A stretch of DNA of 64,000 nt. Origin: Tumebacillus sp. BK434 (GTDB taxonomy: Bacteria > Bacillota > Bacilli > Tumebacillales > Tumebacillaceae). Below, piece after piece: positions 18,877 through 28,033 of the stretch. Every line of letters starts with the position of its first letter. The first letter of the stretch is position 1. The DNA is taken from positions 62,001-126,000 of the forward strand of contig NZ_SLXS01000001.1 in the NCBI RefSeq assembly GCF_004340785.1, read 5' to 3'. Position numbers and translations under genes: made by a program. The notes under the pieces were generated by a model, which was not told the origin of the DNA, did no database searches, and saw only the letters and a list, made by a program, of their open reading frames with translations.

Positions 18877-20544
18877 TTGAGCAAGAACAACAACAAATTG
18901 TCGATCATCCCGTTGGGCGGCGTTGGGGAAATCGGCAAGAATATGACGGCGTATGTGTATGGCAACGACATCATTGTGGTCGATGCCGGCTTGAAGTTCC
19001 CGGAGGAGGAAATGCTCGGGATTGACATCGTCATCCCGGATATCACCTACCTGATCGAGAACAAGAACAAGATCCGCGGTATGTTTATTACTCACGGACA
19101 CGAAGACCACATCGGAGGTCTTCCGTACTTCCTGAAGCATATCAACGTGCCGGTCTACGGGACACGTTTGACGCTCGGGCTGATCGAAGGCAAACTGCGT
19201 GAACACAATCTTCTTGAGGTCACCAAGCTGATCACCGTCACCAACCAGAACAATATCAAAGCGGGTGCCTTCACGGTTACTCCGTTCTATAACAACCACT
19301 CCATTCCGGACACCGTCGGTTTTGCGATCGACACTCCGGAAGGCATCGTGATCCACACCGGCGACTTCAAATTTGACTTCACGCCGGTCGACAACCGCAA
19401 AGCGGACTTCCATATGCTGTCCGAGTGGGGCGCGAAGGGCGTACTTGCGCTGCTCTCCGACTCCACCAACGCAGAGCGTCCGGGCTACACGATGTCGGAG
19501 CGCGTGGTCGGCGTCACGATCGATGACACCTTCCGTCAGGCGGAGCGCCGCATCATCCTCGCGACATTCGCTTCCAACCTGCACCGGATTCAGCAGGTGT
19601 TTACCGCGGCGGAGCGGCACGGGCGCAAAGTTGCCGTCGTCGGACGCAGCATGGTCAACAACATCAACATCGCGATGGAACTCGGCTACCTGCAGGTGGC
19701 AAAAGGCACCTTGATCGATCCGGACGAAGTGAACAAACTGCCGGCCGACAAGATCGTCGTGCTCTCCACCGGCTCCCAAGGTGAAGCGATGTCTGCCTTG
19801 ACCCGCATGGCGCGCGCGACACACCGCAAAGTGGAGATCCTGCCGGGCGACACCGTCATTATCGCGTCTTCGCCGATCCCGGGCAACGAGAAGTTCATCT
19901 CCCGCACGATCGACCAGCTGTTCCGCATCGGCGCGAACGTCATCTACCAGCAAGTGTCCGGCGTACACGTTTCCGGTCACGGCTCGCAGGAAGAACTGAA
20001 GTTGATGCTCAACCTGGTGCAGCCGAAATACTTCATCCCGGTACACGGTGAGTTCCGGATGCTGAAAAAACACGTTGAACTGGCCGTGGCAACAGGCGTT
20101 GAAGAAGATAACTGCTTCATCGTCGATGTCGGCGATCAGGTAGAATTCCAGAACGGCCGCGCCCGCCTCGGCTCGAAAGTGCCGTCCGGCACCGTGCTGA
20201 TCGACGGTCTCGGCGTCGGCGACGTTGGCAACATCGTCCTGCGCGACCGCAAGCTGCTCTCGCAAGACGGCATCCTCGTCGTTGTGGTTACCTTGTCCAA
20301 GGCGGAAGGCACGATTCTTTCCGGTCCGGACATCATCTCCCGCGGCTTCGTCTACGTGCGCGAGTCGGAACAGTTGCTCGACGAAGCGAACCGCATCGTC
20401 ACGGCGACACTGCAGCGCATGGTGGCAGAGAACGTCAACGAATGGTCGTCCCTGAAGACGGGCGTGCGCGATGCCCTGTCCCGCTTCCTGTACGAACAGA
20501 CCCGCCGCCGTCCGATGATCCTGCCGATCATCATGGAAGTGTAA
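18877..20544 (+). CDS. rnjB: Ribonuclease J
   Basis: A 555-residue metallo-beta-lactamase/beta-CASP ribonuclease with endonuclease and 5'-3' exonuclease activity. The metal motif HGHEDH is intact at 73-78, GDFKFD and SDSTNAERPG follow, and the SGHGSQEELKLM and IPVHGE motifs mark the beta-CASP and later metal residues; the C-terminus ends RRPMILPIIMEV. The location downstream of dapA and upstream of tepA matches rnjB of B. subtilis, and the RnjB-like ILIDGLGVGD-type segment agrees, but the complete HGHEDH site is more like RnjA. The symbol is therefore by synteny. The TTG start is preceded by GGAGGTG. Confidence 0.9.
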   Translation: MSKNNNKLSIIPLGGVGEIGKNMTAYVYGNDIIVVDAGLKFPEEEMLGIDIVIPDITYLIENKNKIRGMFITHGHEDHIGGLPYFLKHINVPVYGTRLTLGLIEGKLREHNLLEVTKLITVTNQNNIKAGAFTVTPFYNNHSIPDTVGFAIDTPEGIVIHTGDFKFDFTPVDNRKADFHMLSEWGAKGVLALLSDSTNAERPGYTMSERVVGVTIDDTFRQAERRIILATFASNLHRIQQVFTAAERHGRKVAVVGRSMVNNINIAMELGYLQVAKGTLIDPDEVNKLPADKIVVLSTGSQGEAMSALTRMARATHRKVEILPGDTVIIASSPIPGNEKFISRTIDQLFRIGANVIYQQVSGVHVSGHGSQEELKLMLNLVQPKYFIPVHGEFRMLKKHVELAVATGVEEDNCFIVDVGDQVEFQNGRARLGSKVPSGTVLIDGLGVGDVGNIVLRDRKLLSQDGILVVVVTLSKAEGTILSGPDIISRGFVYVRESEQLLDEANRIVTATLQRMVAENVNEWSSLKTGVRDALSRFLYEQTRRRPMILPIIMEV

Positions 20545-20554
20545 TGCAACGATC

Positions 20555-20587
20555 AAGCCTTGGTTTCTTCCGAAACCAAGGCTTTTT
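20555..20587 (+). terminator. Intrinsic terminator after the RNase J gene
   Basis: Perfect 13-base arms AAGCCTTGGTTTC (20555-20567) and GAAACCAAGGCTT (20572-20584), four-base loop, T-run to 20587. Confidence 0.92.
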
Positions 20588-20646
20588 GCATGTTTTGGCG
20601 GGCGTTGCTTCATACTACATCCGAGAACTTAGAGGAGAGTGGTACG

Positions 20647-21435
20647 ATGCAAGAATGGAGAAACGGGCGGATGGACATGCCGCCAACGATAACGCCCCCA
20701 CAACCGCCAGGCGCCCAGCCTTCGACTCCGCCCGGAATGCCGCTTGACATGCCGAGCCGCGGTCCTGTGGATACGATTCAGGCGCTGGGCACGACCAACG
20801 TGCCGTCCACCGAGCAGTCAAATATCTATTGCATCAGCGTGATCGGGCAGGTGGAAGGTCATGTTGTCCTGCCGCCGCAAAACAAGACCACCAAATACGA
20901 ACACATCATTCCGCAACTGGTTGCGGTCGAGCAAAACAATTCGGTCGAAGGCGTGCTGATCATTTTGAATACGGTGGGCGGGGATGTGGAGGCAGGGTTG
21001 GCGTTGGCAGAGATGATCTCCTCCTTGTCCAAGCCGACCGTCACCTTGGTGCTGGGCGGCGGCCACTCGATCGGAGTGCCGATCGCCACCGCGTCCGACT
21101 ACAGCTTTATCGCCGACACGGCCACGATGACGATTCACCCGATCCGCCTGACCGGTCTGGTCATCGGGGTGCCGCAATCGTTCGAATATCTGGAAAAGAT
21201 GCAGGAGCGCGTGGTCAGCTTCGTCACCACCCACTCGAACATCACCGAAGACAAATTCCGCGAGCTGATGCTGAAGACGGGGGAACTGGCGCGTGACATC
21301 GGCACCACCGTCGTCGGCCGCGATGCGGTCAAATACGGATTGATCAATGAGCTCGGCGGTTTGGGCCAGGCGATTGGCAAACTGAACGAAATGATCGCGG
21401 AACGCCGCACCCGCGGAACCGAGGTGCTGCAATGA
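20647..21435 (+). CDS. tepA: ClpP-like serine protease TepA (YlfB family)
   Basis: A 262-residue protein of the ClpP/crotonase fold. A Pro-rich N-terminal segment of about 60 residues precedes the protease core. The nucleophile is S141 in GHSIG, and H164 in MTIHPIR fits the catalytic histidine; [15 protein letters not shown] is the conserved oligomer region. B. subtilis TepA has been linked to protein secretion (translocation-enhancing protein); the exact substrate is unclear. AGAGGAGAG precedes ATG 20647. The next gene, ylzJ, overlaps its stop, as in other Bacilli. Confidence 0.9.
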   Translation: MQEWRNGRMDMPPTITPPQPPGAQPSTPPGMPLDMPSRGPVDTIQALGTTNVPSTEQSNIYCISVIGQVEGHVVLPPQNKTTKYEHIIPQLVAVEQNNSVEGVLIILNTVGGDVEAGLALAEMISSLSKPTVTLVLGGGHSIGVPIATASDYSFIADTATMTIHPIRLTGLVIGVPQSFEYLEKMQERVVSFVTTHSNITEDKFRELMLKTGELARDIGTTVVGRDAVKYGLINELGGLGQAIGKLNEMIAERRTRGTEVLQ

Positions 21436-21659
21436 TGCTCTGGTCGGTCGTGCCGGAAGAGCTCATCCTCGAAAATTATGACAAGCAGACGTACAATTGG
21501 GTGGAAGCGGAAGTAAGCGGCGTGAAAATGCTGGTCGAACCGGCCGAAGGACAGCCTGGCTACGGCCGCATCATCCGGCTGCTCTGTCCGAACCCGTCCA
21601 ACTACTTAAACCCGAAATATCAGCCCGGCCAAACGATCTGCTTGACCGGCGGGAACTAA
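21432..21659 (+). CDS. ylzJ: YlzJ-like protein
   Basis: A 75-residue soluble protein. It begins with the family-like segment [13 protein letters not shown] and ends with PGQTICLTG. YlzJ proteins are found between tepA and spoIIIE in Bacilli; no function is known. The ATG overlaps the tepA stop (ATGA), so it is translated from the same mRNA, and a terminator follows directly. Confidence 0.8.
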   Translation: MMLWSVVPEELILENYDKQTYNWVEAEVSGVKMLVEPAEGQPGYGRIIRLLCPNPSNYLNPKYQPGQTICLTGGN

Positions 21660-21676
21660 AAATACGCAGAAGTAGG

Positions 21677-21709
21677 GCCACTTCCAGACCGGGCGGGAGT
21701 GGCTTTTTT
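21677..21709 (+). terminator. Intrinsic terminator after ylzJ
   Basis: GCCACTTCC (21677-21685) pairs with GGGAGTGGC (21695-21703) with one wobble pair; six T follow. Confidence 0.85.
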
Positions 21710-21763
21710 GCTGGGCACTGAAGGAAATGGTGCAAAAAAGGAGAAACTTTCATAGAGCAAGAT

Positions 21764-24361
21764 TTGGCAAGAACGGAGCGAAAGCAAGCGATGGCGAGAG
21801 CAAAAGGGAAAGGCAAAGGCGCGAAAGGCGCCGGCAAAATGGAACAGACCAAGCAGTTTCTGAAGTTCGAACTTCTCGGCCTCTCCCTGATCGCCCTGGC
21901 GATGCTGGGGCTCGCCGCGCAAGGCTGGGTGGGCAAGACGATCGACTATTTGTTCATCCTGCTCGGCGGCAATTGGGATTGGCTGCTCGAATGGTATCTC
22001 ATCTATGTGGCGGTCTATCTGATGATCAAGCGGCAGCGCTTGAAGCTGACCGCGCGGCAGTGGGGGCTGATCGTGTTTTTGATCGTGATGCTCACCTGGT
22101 CGCACATGAACCTGTATGACACCATCACCCGCGGGCACGCCAACGTGGCCCCCGACCTGTTTGATGTGACGATGGAACGCATCTCGGCGCAGTCTGAATA
22201 CAACACGACAATACCGCTGCAAAACGGCCAGCCGGTCGCAAAACCGTCGGCTGGCGGCGGCTTGACCGGATTTTTGGTCTTTTCGCTGACCCACTACCTG
22301 TTCGATACGGCCGGCACCTTGTTTGTGCTGGTGATGGCCGGCATCATGGCGGTGATCTTAATCACGAAAAAGTCGCTCGTCACCACACTTGGCAACGGGC
22401 GCGATAAGATGGCGATACGAATGTCCGGCCTGTATGACGCCTTGCGCGAATGGCCGGGCCTGCTCCGGGAGAAGCGCGCGAAGTCGAAGCAGGAGAAGCA
22501 GCAGGCGCAGAGCCGGGCGGCCGATGAGGTATCCCCATTGTGGGACCTCGAGGACGACGAGTTCGCCGCGGTGTCCGAAGCGTCTGCGAAGCCGAAACAG
22601 GCGGCCAAGCACCCCGAGCCGCAATTTCTGCCGCAGGAACAGGAGCCAGGAGGCGACCTGCCCTTCACGGTGCGCTCCTTCGCCGATCAGCTGCATGCTG
22701 AGCAGCAGACGGACGGGGGGGCAGCAGCGGACGAACAGCTTGACGTGCCGCGCTTTGTGCAAGGCGCCGATTCGCCGCAGATCAAGATCCAGTTTCCGGT
22801 CAAGCCGGCCCAGACGCCGCTCGACGCGCCGCAAGCTCAGCAGGCCCTGCCGACGATGCCGCTCAAAGGCATTCCGAAGTTGGAAGAGCCGGTTGAACTG
22901 CAGCTCGATTTCCAACCGGTGCAGGAAGATTTTTATGAAGTTCCGCCGCTCTCCTTGCTCGACGTGCCGAAGTCGGGGCAAAAGGGCATGGGCATCGCCT
23001 CGGTCAAAGCGAACGCCAAGAAGTTGGAGCAGACGTTCGAAAGCTTTGGCGTCTCCGTCAAAGTCGTCAACGCGCAGATCGGACCGACCGTCACCCAATA
23101 CGAAGTCCAGCCGGCCGTCGGGGTCAAAGTCTCGAAAATCGTCAACCTCTCCGACGACATCGCGCTGGCGCTGGCAGCGAAAGATATCCGCATCGAAGCA
23201 CCGATCCCCGGCAAATCGGCGATCGGCATCGAGGTGCCCAACACGGAAGTGGCGGTCGTCACGCTGCGCGAGGTGCTGGAGGCGGGCGAATTTGCCGCCA
23301 ATGAGTCCAACTTGGCGATCGCACTCGGCCGCGACATCTCCGGTCTGCCGATCGTCGGCACCCTCTCGAAGATGCCGCATCTCTTGGTAGCCGGCGCGAC
23401 CGGCTCCGGGAAATCGGTCTGCGTCAACGGGATCATCACGTCGATCCTGTACAAGGCCAAGCCGTCCGAAGTCAAGTTCATCATGGTCGACCCGAAGATG
23501 GTCGAATTGAACGTCTACAACGGCATTCCGCACCTGATGGCGCCGGTTGTCACCGACCCGCGCCGCGCCGCGTACGCCTTGAAAAAAGTCGTGGCGGAGA
23601 TGGAGCACCGCTATGAGCTGTTCTCCAAGACCGGCTGCCGCAACATCGACGGCTACAATGCGCTGATGAACGAAAAAGGAGCCCAGCCGCTCCCGTACAT
23701 CGTCGTCATCGTCGACGAATTGGCCGACCTGATGATGGTGGCGCCGGGCGATGTGGAAGATGCGATCTGCCGACTGGCACAGATGGCGCGCGCCGCCGGC
23801 ATCCACATGATCATCGCCACACAGCGCCCGTCGGTCGACGTGATCACCGGCGTGATCAAAGCGAACATCCCGTCGCGGATCGCGTTTGCCGTCTCTTCGC
23901 AAGTTGACTCGCGGACGATCCTCGACTCCGGGGGCGCGGAAAAGCTGCTCGGGCGCGGGGACATGCTCTACCTGCCCGTCGGCGCTTCCAAGCCGGTGCG
24001 CGTGCAAGGCGCGTTCCTCTCCGACGCGGAAGTGGAGCGGGTCGTCACCTACGCCAAGTCGCAGGGCGAAGCGAACTACACGGTCGACCTCACCTCGCCG
24101 CAAGCGGACGAAGCTGGCGGCGCGGGCGACGACGATCTCGACGATCTGTTCTACGACGCTGTCTCGCTGATCGTCGACGCGCAGCAGGCGTCGGTGTCGC
24201 TTCTGCAGCGCAAGTTAAAAGTCGGCTATGCGCGGGCCGCCCGCCTCGTCGATCAGATGGAAGACCGCGGCTTTGTCGGACCGTTTGAAGGCAGCAAACC
24301 GCGGGAGGTGAAGATCACCCGCGATCAATGGATCATGATGCAGCAGACCGCCTCTGAGTAA
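21764..24361 (+). CDS. spoIIIE: DNA translocase SpoIIIE/FtsK
   Basis: An 865-residue DNA pump. A basic N-terminal tail is followed by about four membrane segments (residues 30-200), a Gln/Pro/acid-rich linker (220-400), and the FtsK motor with Walker A GATGSGKS (544-551) and Walker [13 protein letters not shown] winged-helix gamma domain ([19 protein letters not shown]) ends the protein and reads polar DNA motifs. In Bacilli this protein moves the chromosome into the forespore and clears DNA trapped at septa. The start is uncertain: TTG 21764 has its only strong ribosome binding site (AAAGGAG) about 20 bases away, while ATG 21791 has a GGAG 12 bases away. Confidence 0.94.
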   Translation: MARTERKQAMARAKGKGKGAKGAGKMEQTKQFLKFELLGLSLIALAMLGLAAQGWVGKTIDYLFILLGGNWDWLLEWYLIYVAVYLMIKRQRLKLTARQWGLIVFLIVMLTWSHMNLYDTITRGHANVAPDLFDVTMERISAQSEYNTTIPLQNGQPVAKPSAGGGLTGFLVFSLTHYLFDTAGTLFVLVMAGIMAVILITKKSLVTTLGNGRDKMAIRMSGLYDALREWPGLLREKRAKSKQEKQQAQSRAADEVSPLWDLEDDEFAAVSEASAKPKQAAKHPEPQFLPQEQEPGGDLPFTVRSFADQLHAEQQTDGGAAADEQLDVPRFVQGADSPQIKIQFPVKPAQTPLDAPQAQQALPTMPLKGIPKLEEPVELQLDFQPVQEDFYEVPPLSLLDVPKSGQKGMGIASVKANAKKLEQTFESFGVSVKVVNAQIGPTVTQYEVQPAVGVKVSKIVNLSDDIALALAAKDIRIEAPIPGKSAIGIEVPNTEVAVVTLREVLEAGEFAANESNLAIALGRDISGLPIVGTLSKMPHLLVAGATGSGKSVCVNGIITSILYKAKPSEVKFIMVDPKMVELNVYNGIPHLMAPVVTDPRRAAYALKKVVAEMEHRYELFSKTGCRNIDGYNALMNEKGAQPLPYIVVIVDELADLMMVAPGDVEDAICRLAQMARAAGIHMIIATQRPSVDVITGVIKANIPSRIAFAVSSQVDSRTILDSGGAEKLLGRGDMLYLPVGASKPVRVQGAFLSDAEVERVVTYAKSQGEANYTVDLTSPQADEAGGAGDDDLDDLFYDAVSLIVDAQQASVSLLQRKLKVGYARAARLVDQMEDRGFVGPFEGSKPREVKITRDQWIMMQQTASE

Positions 24362-24378
24362 ATTCAGGGCGGTTTTTT
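24347..24378 (+). terminator. Intrinsic terminator overlapping the spoIIIE stop
   Basis: ACCGCC-CTGA (24347-24357, one bulged T) pairs with TCAGGGCGGT (24364-24373), followed by T to 24378. The stop codon TAA lies in the loop. Confidence 0.8.
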
Positions 24379-24492
24379 ATTGACAGAATGTGCCGAAAAC
24401 GATAAACCTTGTATGTTCTGTTTATCTTTTTTGTAAATGAGGAAAAATATCTCTAGCACTCCACAGGCGAAGTATGTAGAATAAGAAATGGT

Positions 24493-24506
24493 GTCAGACA
24501 TCTGAC
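24493..24506 (+). promoter_or_regulatory. Palindromic operator upstream of the GntR gene
   Basis: A perfect palindrome GTCAGA-CA-TCTGAC lies 22 bases before the GTG start and about ten bases after a TAGAAT (24477-24482) that could be a -10 element. Its position fits autorepression by the GntR protein. A related site lies ahead of the next operon at 25308-25318. Confidence 0.55.
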
Positions 24507-24527
24507 TGACTATCCAAGGAGGTACTC

Positions 24528-25259
24528 GTGAATCAATTACGACCGGACACACGTCCTTTGTACATGCTGGTCATCGATCGCATCAAAGCGATGGCGGCAG
24601 GCGGCGAATGGCCGCCCGGAACGCGGCTTCCCTCCGAGTTCGAACTCGCCAAGTTGTTTGGCGTGAGCAGAGCGACACTGCGGGAGGCGCTTCGCGTGCT
24701 GGAGGAAGAGGGCGCGGTCGTGCGCAGACACGGCATCGGAACGTTTATCGCAGAGCGTTCGCTTGTGCAGGCTGGCATCGAGCAGCTGTTTTCCGTCACC
24801 GAATGGATCGAGCGGGCGGGCCGGACTCCCGGCACGACCGGCTTTTCGATCGGGGAAGTGGAAGCGGAGCAGGAAGATCGGGAAGCGTTCGGCTTGACAG
24901 GGCCGGAGAGCCTCTATCTCATCCACCGCATCCGCACCGCGGACGATGATCCGGTGGTGTACTGCGAAGACCGCGTGCCCAAGTCGGTGCTGCCGGACGG
25001 CCTTGACGGGTTTGACGGTTCGATCTTCAACCACTTGGAAGCGGCAGGGCGTCCGATCACCTATGCACGGACTGTGATCAAGCCGATCGCCCGGCACCCG
25101 GAAGTGTTTCCGGCGCTCGATGTGAAAGAGGGGCAGGCCCTGCTTTTGCTGGAGCAGATGCACTTTGATGCAAGCGACAGCCCCGTTTTGCTGTCGGCCA
25201 ACTATTTCCGCACCGACACGTTCCACTTTCATGTGCTAAGACGCAGACCGAAAGAATAA
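24528..25259 (+). CDS. GntR family transcriptional regulator (HutC/UTRA type)
   Basis: A 243-residue repressor-like protein. The N-terminal winged helix is standard GntR (LPSEFELAKLFGVSRATLREALRVLEEEG, about 34-64 in two blocks), and the C-terminal part is a UTRA ligand-binding domain (residues about 90-235, with the YLIHRIRTAD strand). Such proteins release DNA on binding a small metabolite. AAGGAGGT precedes the GTG. It is followed directly by a nucleoside-type ABC importer and shares a palindrome with it, so control of that importer by a nucleoside or related ligand is likely but inferred. Confidence 0.88.
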   Translation: MNQLRPDTRPLYMLVIDRIKAMAAGGEWPPGTRLPSEFELAKLFGVSRATLREALRVLEEEGAVVRRHGIGTFIAERSLVQAGIEQLFSVTEWIERAGRTPGTTGFSIGEVEAEQEDREAFGLTGPESLYLIHRIRTADDDPVVYCEDRVPKSVLPDGLDGFDGSIFNHLEAAGRPITYARTVIKPIARHPEVFPALDVKEGQALLLLEQMHFDASDSPVLLSANYFRTDTFHFHVLRRRPKE

Positions 25260-25307
25260 CGATGCAAGTTCGTGGGGCAAATGGGAAAGGCTAGTATCAG
25301 TACATAC

Positions 25308-25318
25308 CAGATGATCTG
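25308..25318 (+). promoter_or_regulatory. Palindromic site upstream of nupN, related to the GntR operator
   Basis: CAGA-TGA-TCTG shares both half-sites with the CAGA-CA-TCTG core ahead of the GntR gene, with one extra central base. It sits about ten bases after TAGTAT (25292-25297), a possible -10 with a weak TTCGTG at 17-base spacing. A repressor bound here would overlap the transcription start. Confidence 0.45.
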
Positions 25319-25356
25319 TTACACCATGTGAATCTATGAGAGTGAGGGACAACACA

Positions 25357-26412
25357 ATGAAAGCAAAGAAGTTTTTGAGCTTGGCGCTCACCGGCGTGCT
25401 CGCAGCATCCCTGCTTGCAGGCTGCGGCACTGATAACAACGCGAATAAAGGCGGCAACAACGCAGGCGGCGACAACGCGAAAAAGCTGACGATCGGCATG
25501 GTTACCGACGTTGGCGGCGTGCACGACAACTCCTTCAACCAAGCAGCTTGGGAAGGCTTGACCCGCGCGAAAAACGAACTCGGCATCACCCCGAAAGTAT
25601 CGGAGTCCAAGCGCGCAGAAGACTACACCCCGAACCTGAACGGTTACGTGAAAGACTCGAACGTCAGCATGACCTGGGGCATCGGCTTCCTGATGGAAAA
25701 AGACATCAAGACGGTTGCTACCGCGAACCCGGATGCAAAACTTGGGATCATCGACTCCGACCTCGGCGGCGACATTCCGAAAAACGTGACGGCTGTCACC
25801 TTCAAAGAGGAAGAAGGCTCCTTCCTGATGGGCGTTATGGCCGGCAAGATGACCAAGTCGAACAAAATCGGCTTCGTTGGCGGCGTGAAGTTCGCGCTGA
25901 TCGAGAAGTTCGAGTACGGTTTCAAAGCAGGCGTGAAATCGGTCAACCCGAACGCGACGGTAACCGCAGTTTACGCTGACGCATTCGACAAGCCGGACAA
26001 AGGCAAGCTGCTGGCTGCTCAGCTGTACCAGCAAGGCGCTGACATCATCTTCCACGCTTCCGGTCTGACCGGCGACGGCGTCTTCGCAGAAGCGAAAGAG
26101 CGCGGCGCAGGCCACTGGGTCATCGGCGTTGACCGCGACCAGTCCGAACTCGCTCCGGCCAACACCCTGTCCTCGATGGTTAAGCGTGTCGACAACGCGA
26201 TCTTCGCGATCACCAAAGATCTGAACGAAGGCAAATACGACGGCGGCCACATCGTCTACGGCCTGAAGGAAGACGGCGTAGGCTATGCACCGACCACCAA
26301 GAACAACGTTCCGGAAGACGTGATCAAGCTGATGGACGACTACAAAAAGCAGATCATCGACGGGAAGATCACCGCTCCGGCTACTGCGGACGCTTTCAAA
26401 AACTTCAAGTAA
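25357..26412 (+). CDS. nupN: BMP-family nucleoside-binding lipoprotein
   Basis: A 351-residue lipoprotein with a signal peptide and lipobox LLAGC (C23), then an Asn/Gly-rich spacer and a Bmp/PnrA-like substrate-binding domain (GMVTDVGGVHDNSFNQAAWEG, later GADIIFHASGLTGDG). Family members bind purine nucleosides for an ABC importer. ATG 25357 is chosen because GTGAGGG lies eight bases upstream and the signal peptide starts there. The following nupO, nupP and nupQ complete the transporter; the set matches NupNOPQ (guanosine uptake) of B. subtilis. Substrate specificity is inferred. A hairpin after the gene probably lowers expression of the downstream components. Confidence 0.9.
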   Translation: MKAKKFLSLALTGVLAASLLAGCGTDNNANKGGNNAGGDNAKKLTIGMVTDVGGVHDNSFNQAAWEGLTRAKNELGITPKVSESKRAEDYTPNLNGYVKDSNVSMTWGIGFLMEKDIKTVATANPDAKLGIIDSDLGGDIPKNVTAVTFKEEEGSFLMGVMAGKMTKSNKIGFVGGVKFALIEKFEYGFKAGVKSVNPNATVTAVYADAFDKPDKGKLLAAQLYQQGADIIFHASGLTGDGVFAEAKERGAGHWVIGVDRDQSELAPANTLSSMVKRVDNAIFAITKDLNEGKYDGGHIVYGLKEDGVGYAPTTKNNVPEDVIKLMDDYKKQIIDGKITAPATADAFKNFK

Positions 26413-26440
26413 GACCAAGCACCGATTATAGTTTCGACTG

Positions 26441-26474
26441 ACAAGGCTAGTGCTGACCCACTGGCCTTGTTTTT
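26441..26474 (+). terminator. Hairpin with short T-run between nupN and nupO
   Basis: ACAAGGCTAGTG (26441-26452) pairs with CACTGGCCTTGT (26459-26470) with one wobble, then five T ending at 26474. Located inside an operon, it probably acts as a partial terminator or 3' stabiliser giving more binding protein than ABC subunits. Confidence 0.75.
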
Positions 26475-26506
26475 GGATTCAACCTCTAGTATGGGGAGGG
26501 AATGCT

Positions 26507-28033
26507 GTGCCGGCAGTCGTTGAAATGCTGGGGATCACAAAGCGGTTTGCAGGTTTTACCGCGAATGACAACATCAATCTGGTTGTAGAAAAAGGCGAGA
26601 TCCATGCGCTGCTCGGGGAGAACGGCGCGGGGAAATCGACCTTGATGAATATCTTGTTCGGTCTGTATCAGCCTGATCTGGGCGAGATTCGCATCCGGGA
26701 GAAGCCGGTGAAGATCAACGACCCGAACATGGCGAACAATCTCGGCATCGGCATGGTGCATCAGCACTTCATGCTCGTGGACAAGTTTTCCGTCACCGAA
26801 AACATCATCCTTGGCGCCGAACCGAAAAAAGGTGTGAAGATCGACATCAAGCGTGCGGAGCGCGAGGTGCAGGAGCTGTCCGACCGCTACGGTCTGAAAG
26901 TCGACCCGAGCGCGAAAGTTGCGGAGATTTCGGTCGGGATGCAGCAACGGGTCGAGATTTTGAAAACGCTTTACCGGGGCGCGGAGATCATCATTTTTGA
27001 CGAGCCGACGGCCGTGTTGACGCCGCAGGAAATCAAAGAGCTGATGGAGATCATGCAGAACCTCGTCGCGGAAGGCAAATCGATCATCTTCATCACGCAC
27101 AAACTGAAAGAGATCATGGCCGTCGCCGACCGCTGCACGATCATCCGCCGCGGGAAGCACATCGACACCGTTTCGATCAGCGAAACGAATGTCGATGACC
27201 TCGCCGCCAAGATGGTCGGGCGTCACGTCTCGTTTGAAGTGCATAAAAAGCCGGCCGAGCCCAAAGGGCCGGTGCTGCAAATCCAAGACCTCGTCGTCGC
27301 CGGCAACCGCGGCGTCGATGCGCTGCGCGGCTTGAATCTCGAAGTGCGCGCCGGCGAGATCCTCGGCGTGGCCGGGATCGAAGGCAACGGGCAGTCGGAG
27401 CTGATCGAAGCGATTACGGGTCTGCGCAAAGTCAAATCGGGCTCGATCAAGCTGAACGGCAACGAACTGCAAAACCGCCGCCCGCGCGAGATCATCGAAT
27501 CGGGCGTCGGGCACATCCCGGAAGACCGCCACAAGCGCGGGCTGGTCCTCGACTACTCGATCGGGGAGAACATGGTGCTGCAGACGTACTACAAGTCCCC
27601 GTTTGCCAAACGCGGGGTGATGCGCTATAACGCGATCTATGAGTATGCGCGCAAGCTGATCAAGCAGTTTGACGTGCGCACGCCGAGCGAATATACGGAA
27701 GCGCGCGCGCTGTCGGGCGGCAACCAGCAAAAAGGCATCATCGCCCGCGAAGTGGATCGCAACCCGGACCTCTTGATCGCCGCTCAACCGACACGGGGCC
27801 TCGACGTTGGTGCGATCGAGTTTATCCACCAAAAGCTGGTCGAGCAGCGCGATGCGGGGAAAGCAGTTCTGCTGCTGTCGCTCGAATTGGACGAAATCTT
27901 GAATGTGAGCGACCGCATCGCTGTCATCTATGAAGGCGAGATCGTCGGCATCGTCGATCCGCAAGCGACCGACCATGACGAACTGGGTCTGATGATGGCC
28001 GGCGGCGCAGAGAAAGGGGGAGCGCAGGCATGA
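26507..28033 (+). CDS. nupO: Nucleoside ABC transporter ATP-binding protein
   Basis: A 508-residue protein with two fused ABC ATPase domains, as in sugar and nucleoside importers of the RbsA/NupO class. The first has Walker A GENGAGKST (37-45), signature ISVGMQQR and IIIFDEPTAVL. The second has a degenerate Walker A (GIEGNGQSE) and signature LSGGNQQKG. This asymmetry is normal for the class. GTG 26507 follows GGGGAGGG at six bases; the frame extends upstream into the hairpin only. The gene overlaps nupP by four bases. Confidence 0.93.
   Translation: MPAVVEMLGITKRFAGFTANDNINLVVEKGEIHALLGENGAGKSTLMNILFGLYQPDLGEIRIREKPVKINDPNMANNLGIGMVHQHFMLVDKFSVTENIILGAEPKKGVKIDIKRAEREVQELSDRYGLKVDPSAKVAEISVGMQQRVEILKTLYRGAEIIIFDEPTAVLTPQEIKELMEIMQNLVAEGKSIIFITHKLKEIMAVADRCTIIRRGKHIDTVSISETNVDDLAAKMVGRHVSFEVHKKPAEPKGPVLQIQDLVVAGNRGVDALRGLNLEVRAGEILGVAGIEGNGQSELIEAITGLRKVKSGSIKLNGNELQNRRPREIIESGVGHIPEDRHKRGLVLDYSIGENMVLQTYYKSPFAKRGVMRYNAIYEYARKLIKQFDVRTPSEYTEARALSGGNQQKGIIAREVDRNPDLLIAAQPTRGLDVGAIEFIHQKLVEQRDAGKAVLLLSLELDEILNVSDRIAVIYEGEIVGIVDPQATDHDELGLMMAGGAEKGGAQA

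Noticed and set aside
24380-24408. TTGACA after spoIIIE as promoter of the GntR gene
   Set aside because: No acceptable -10 at 16-18 bases; the best candidate, TAAACC, is poor. The later TAGAAT fits the operator position better.
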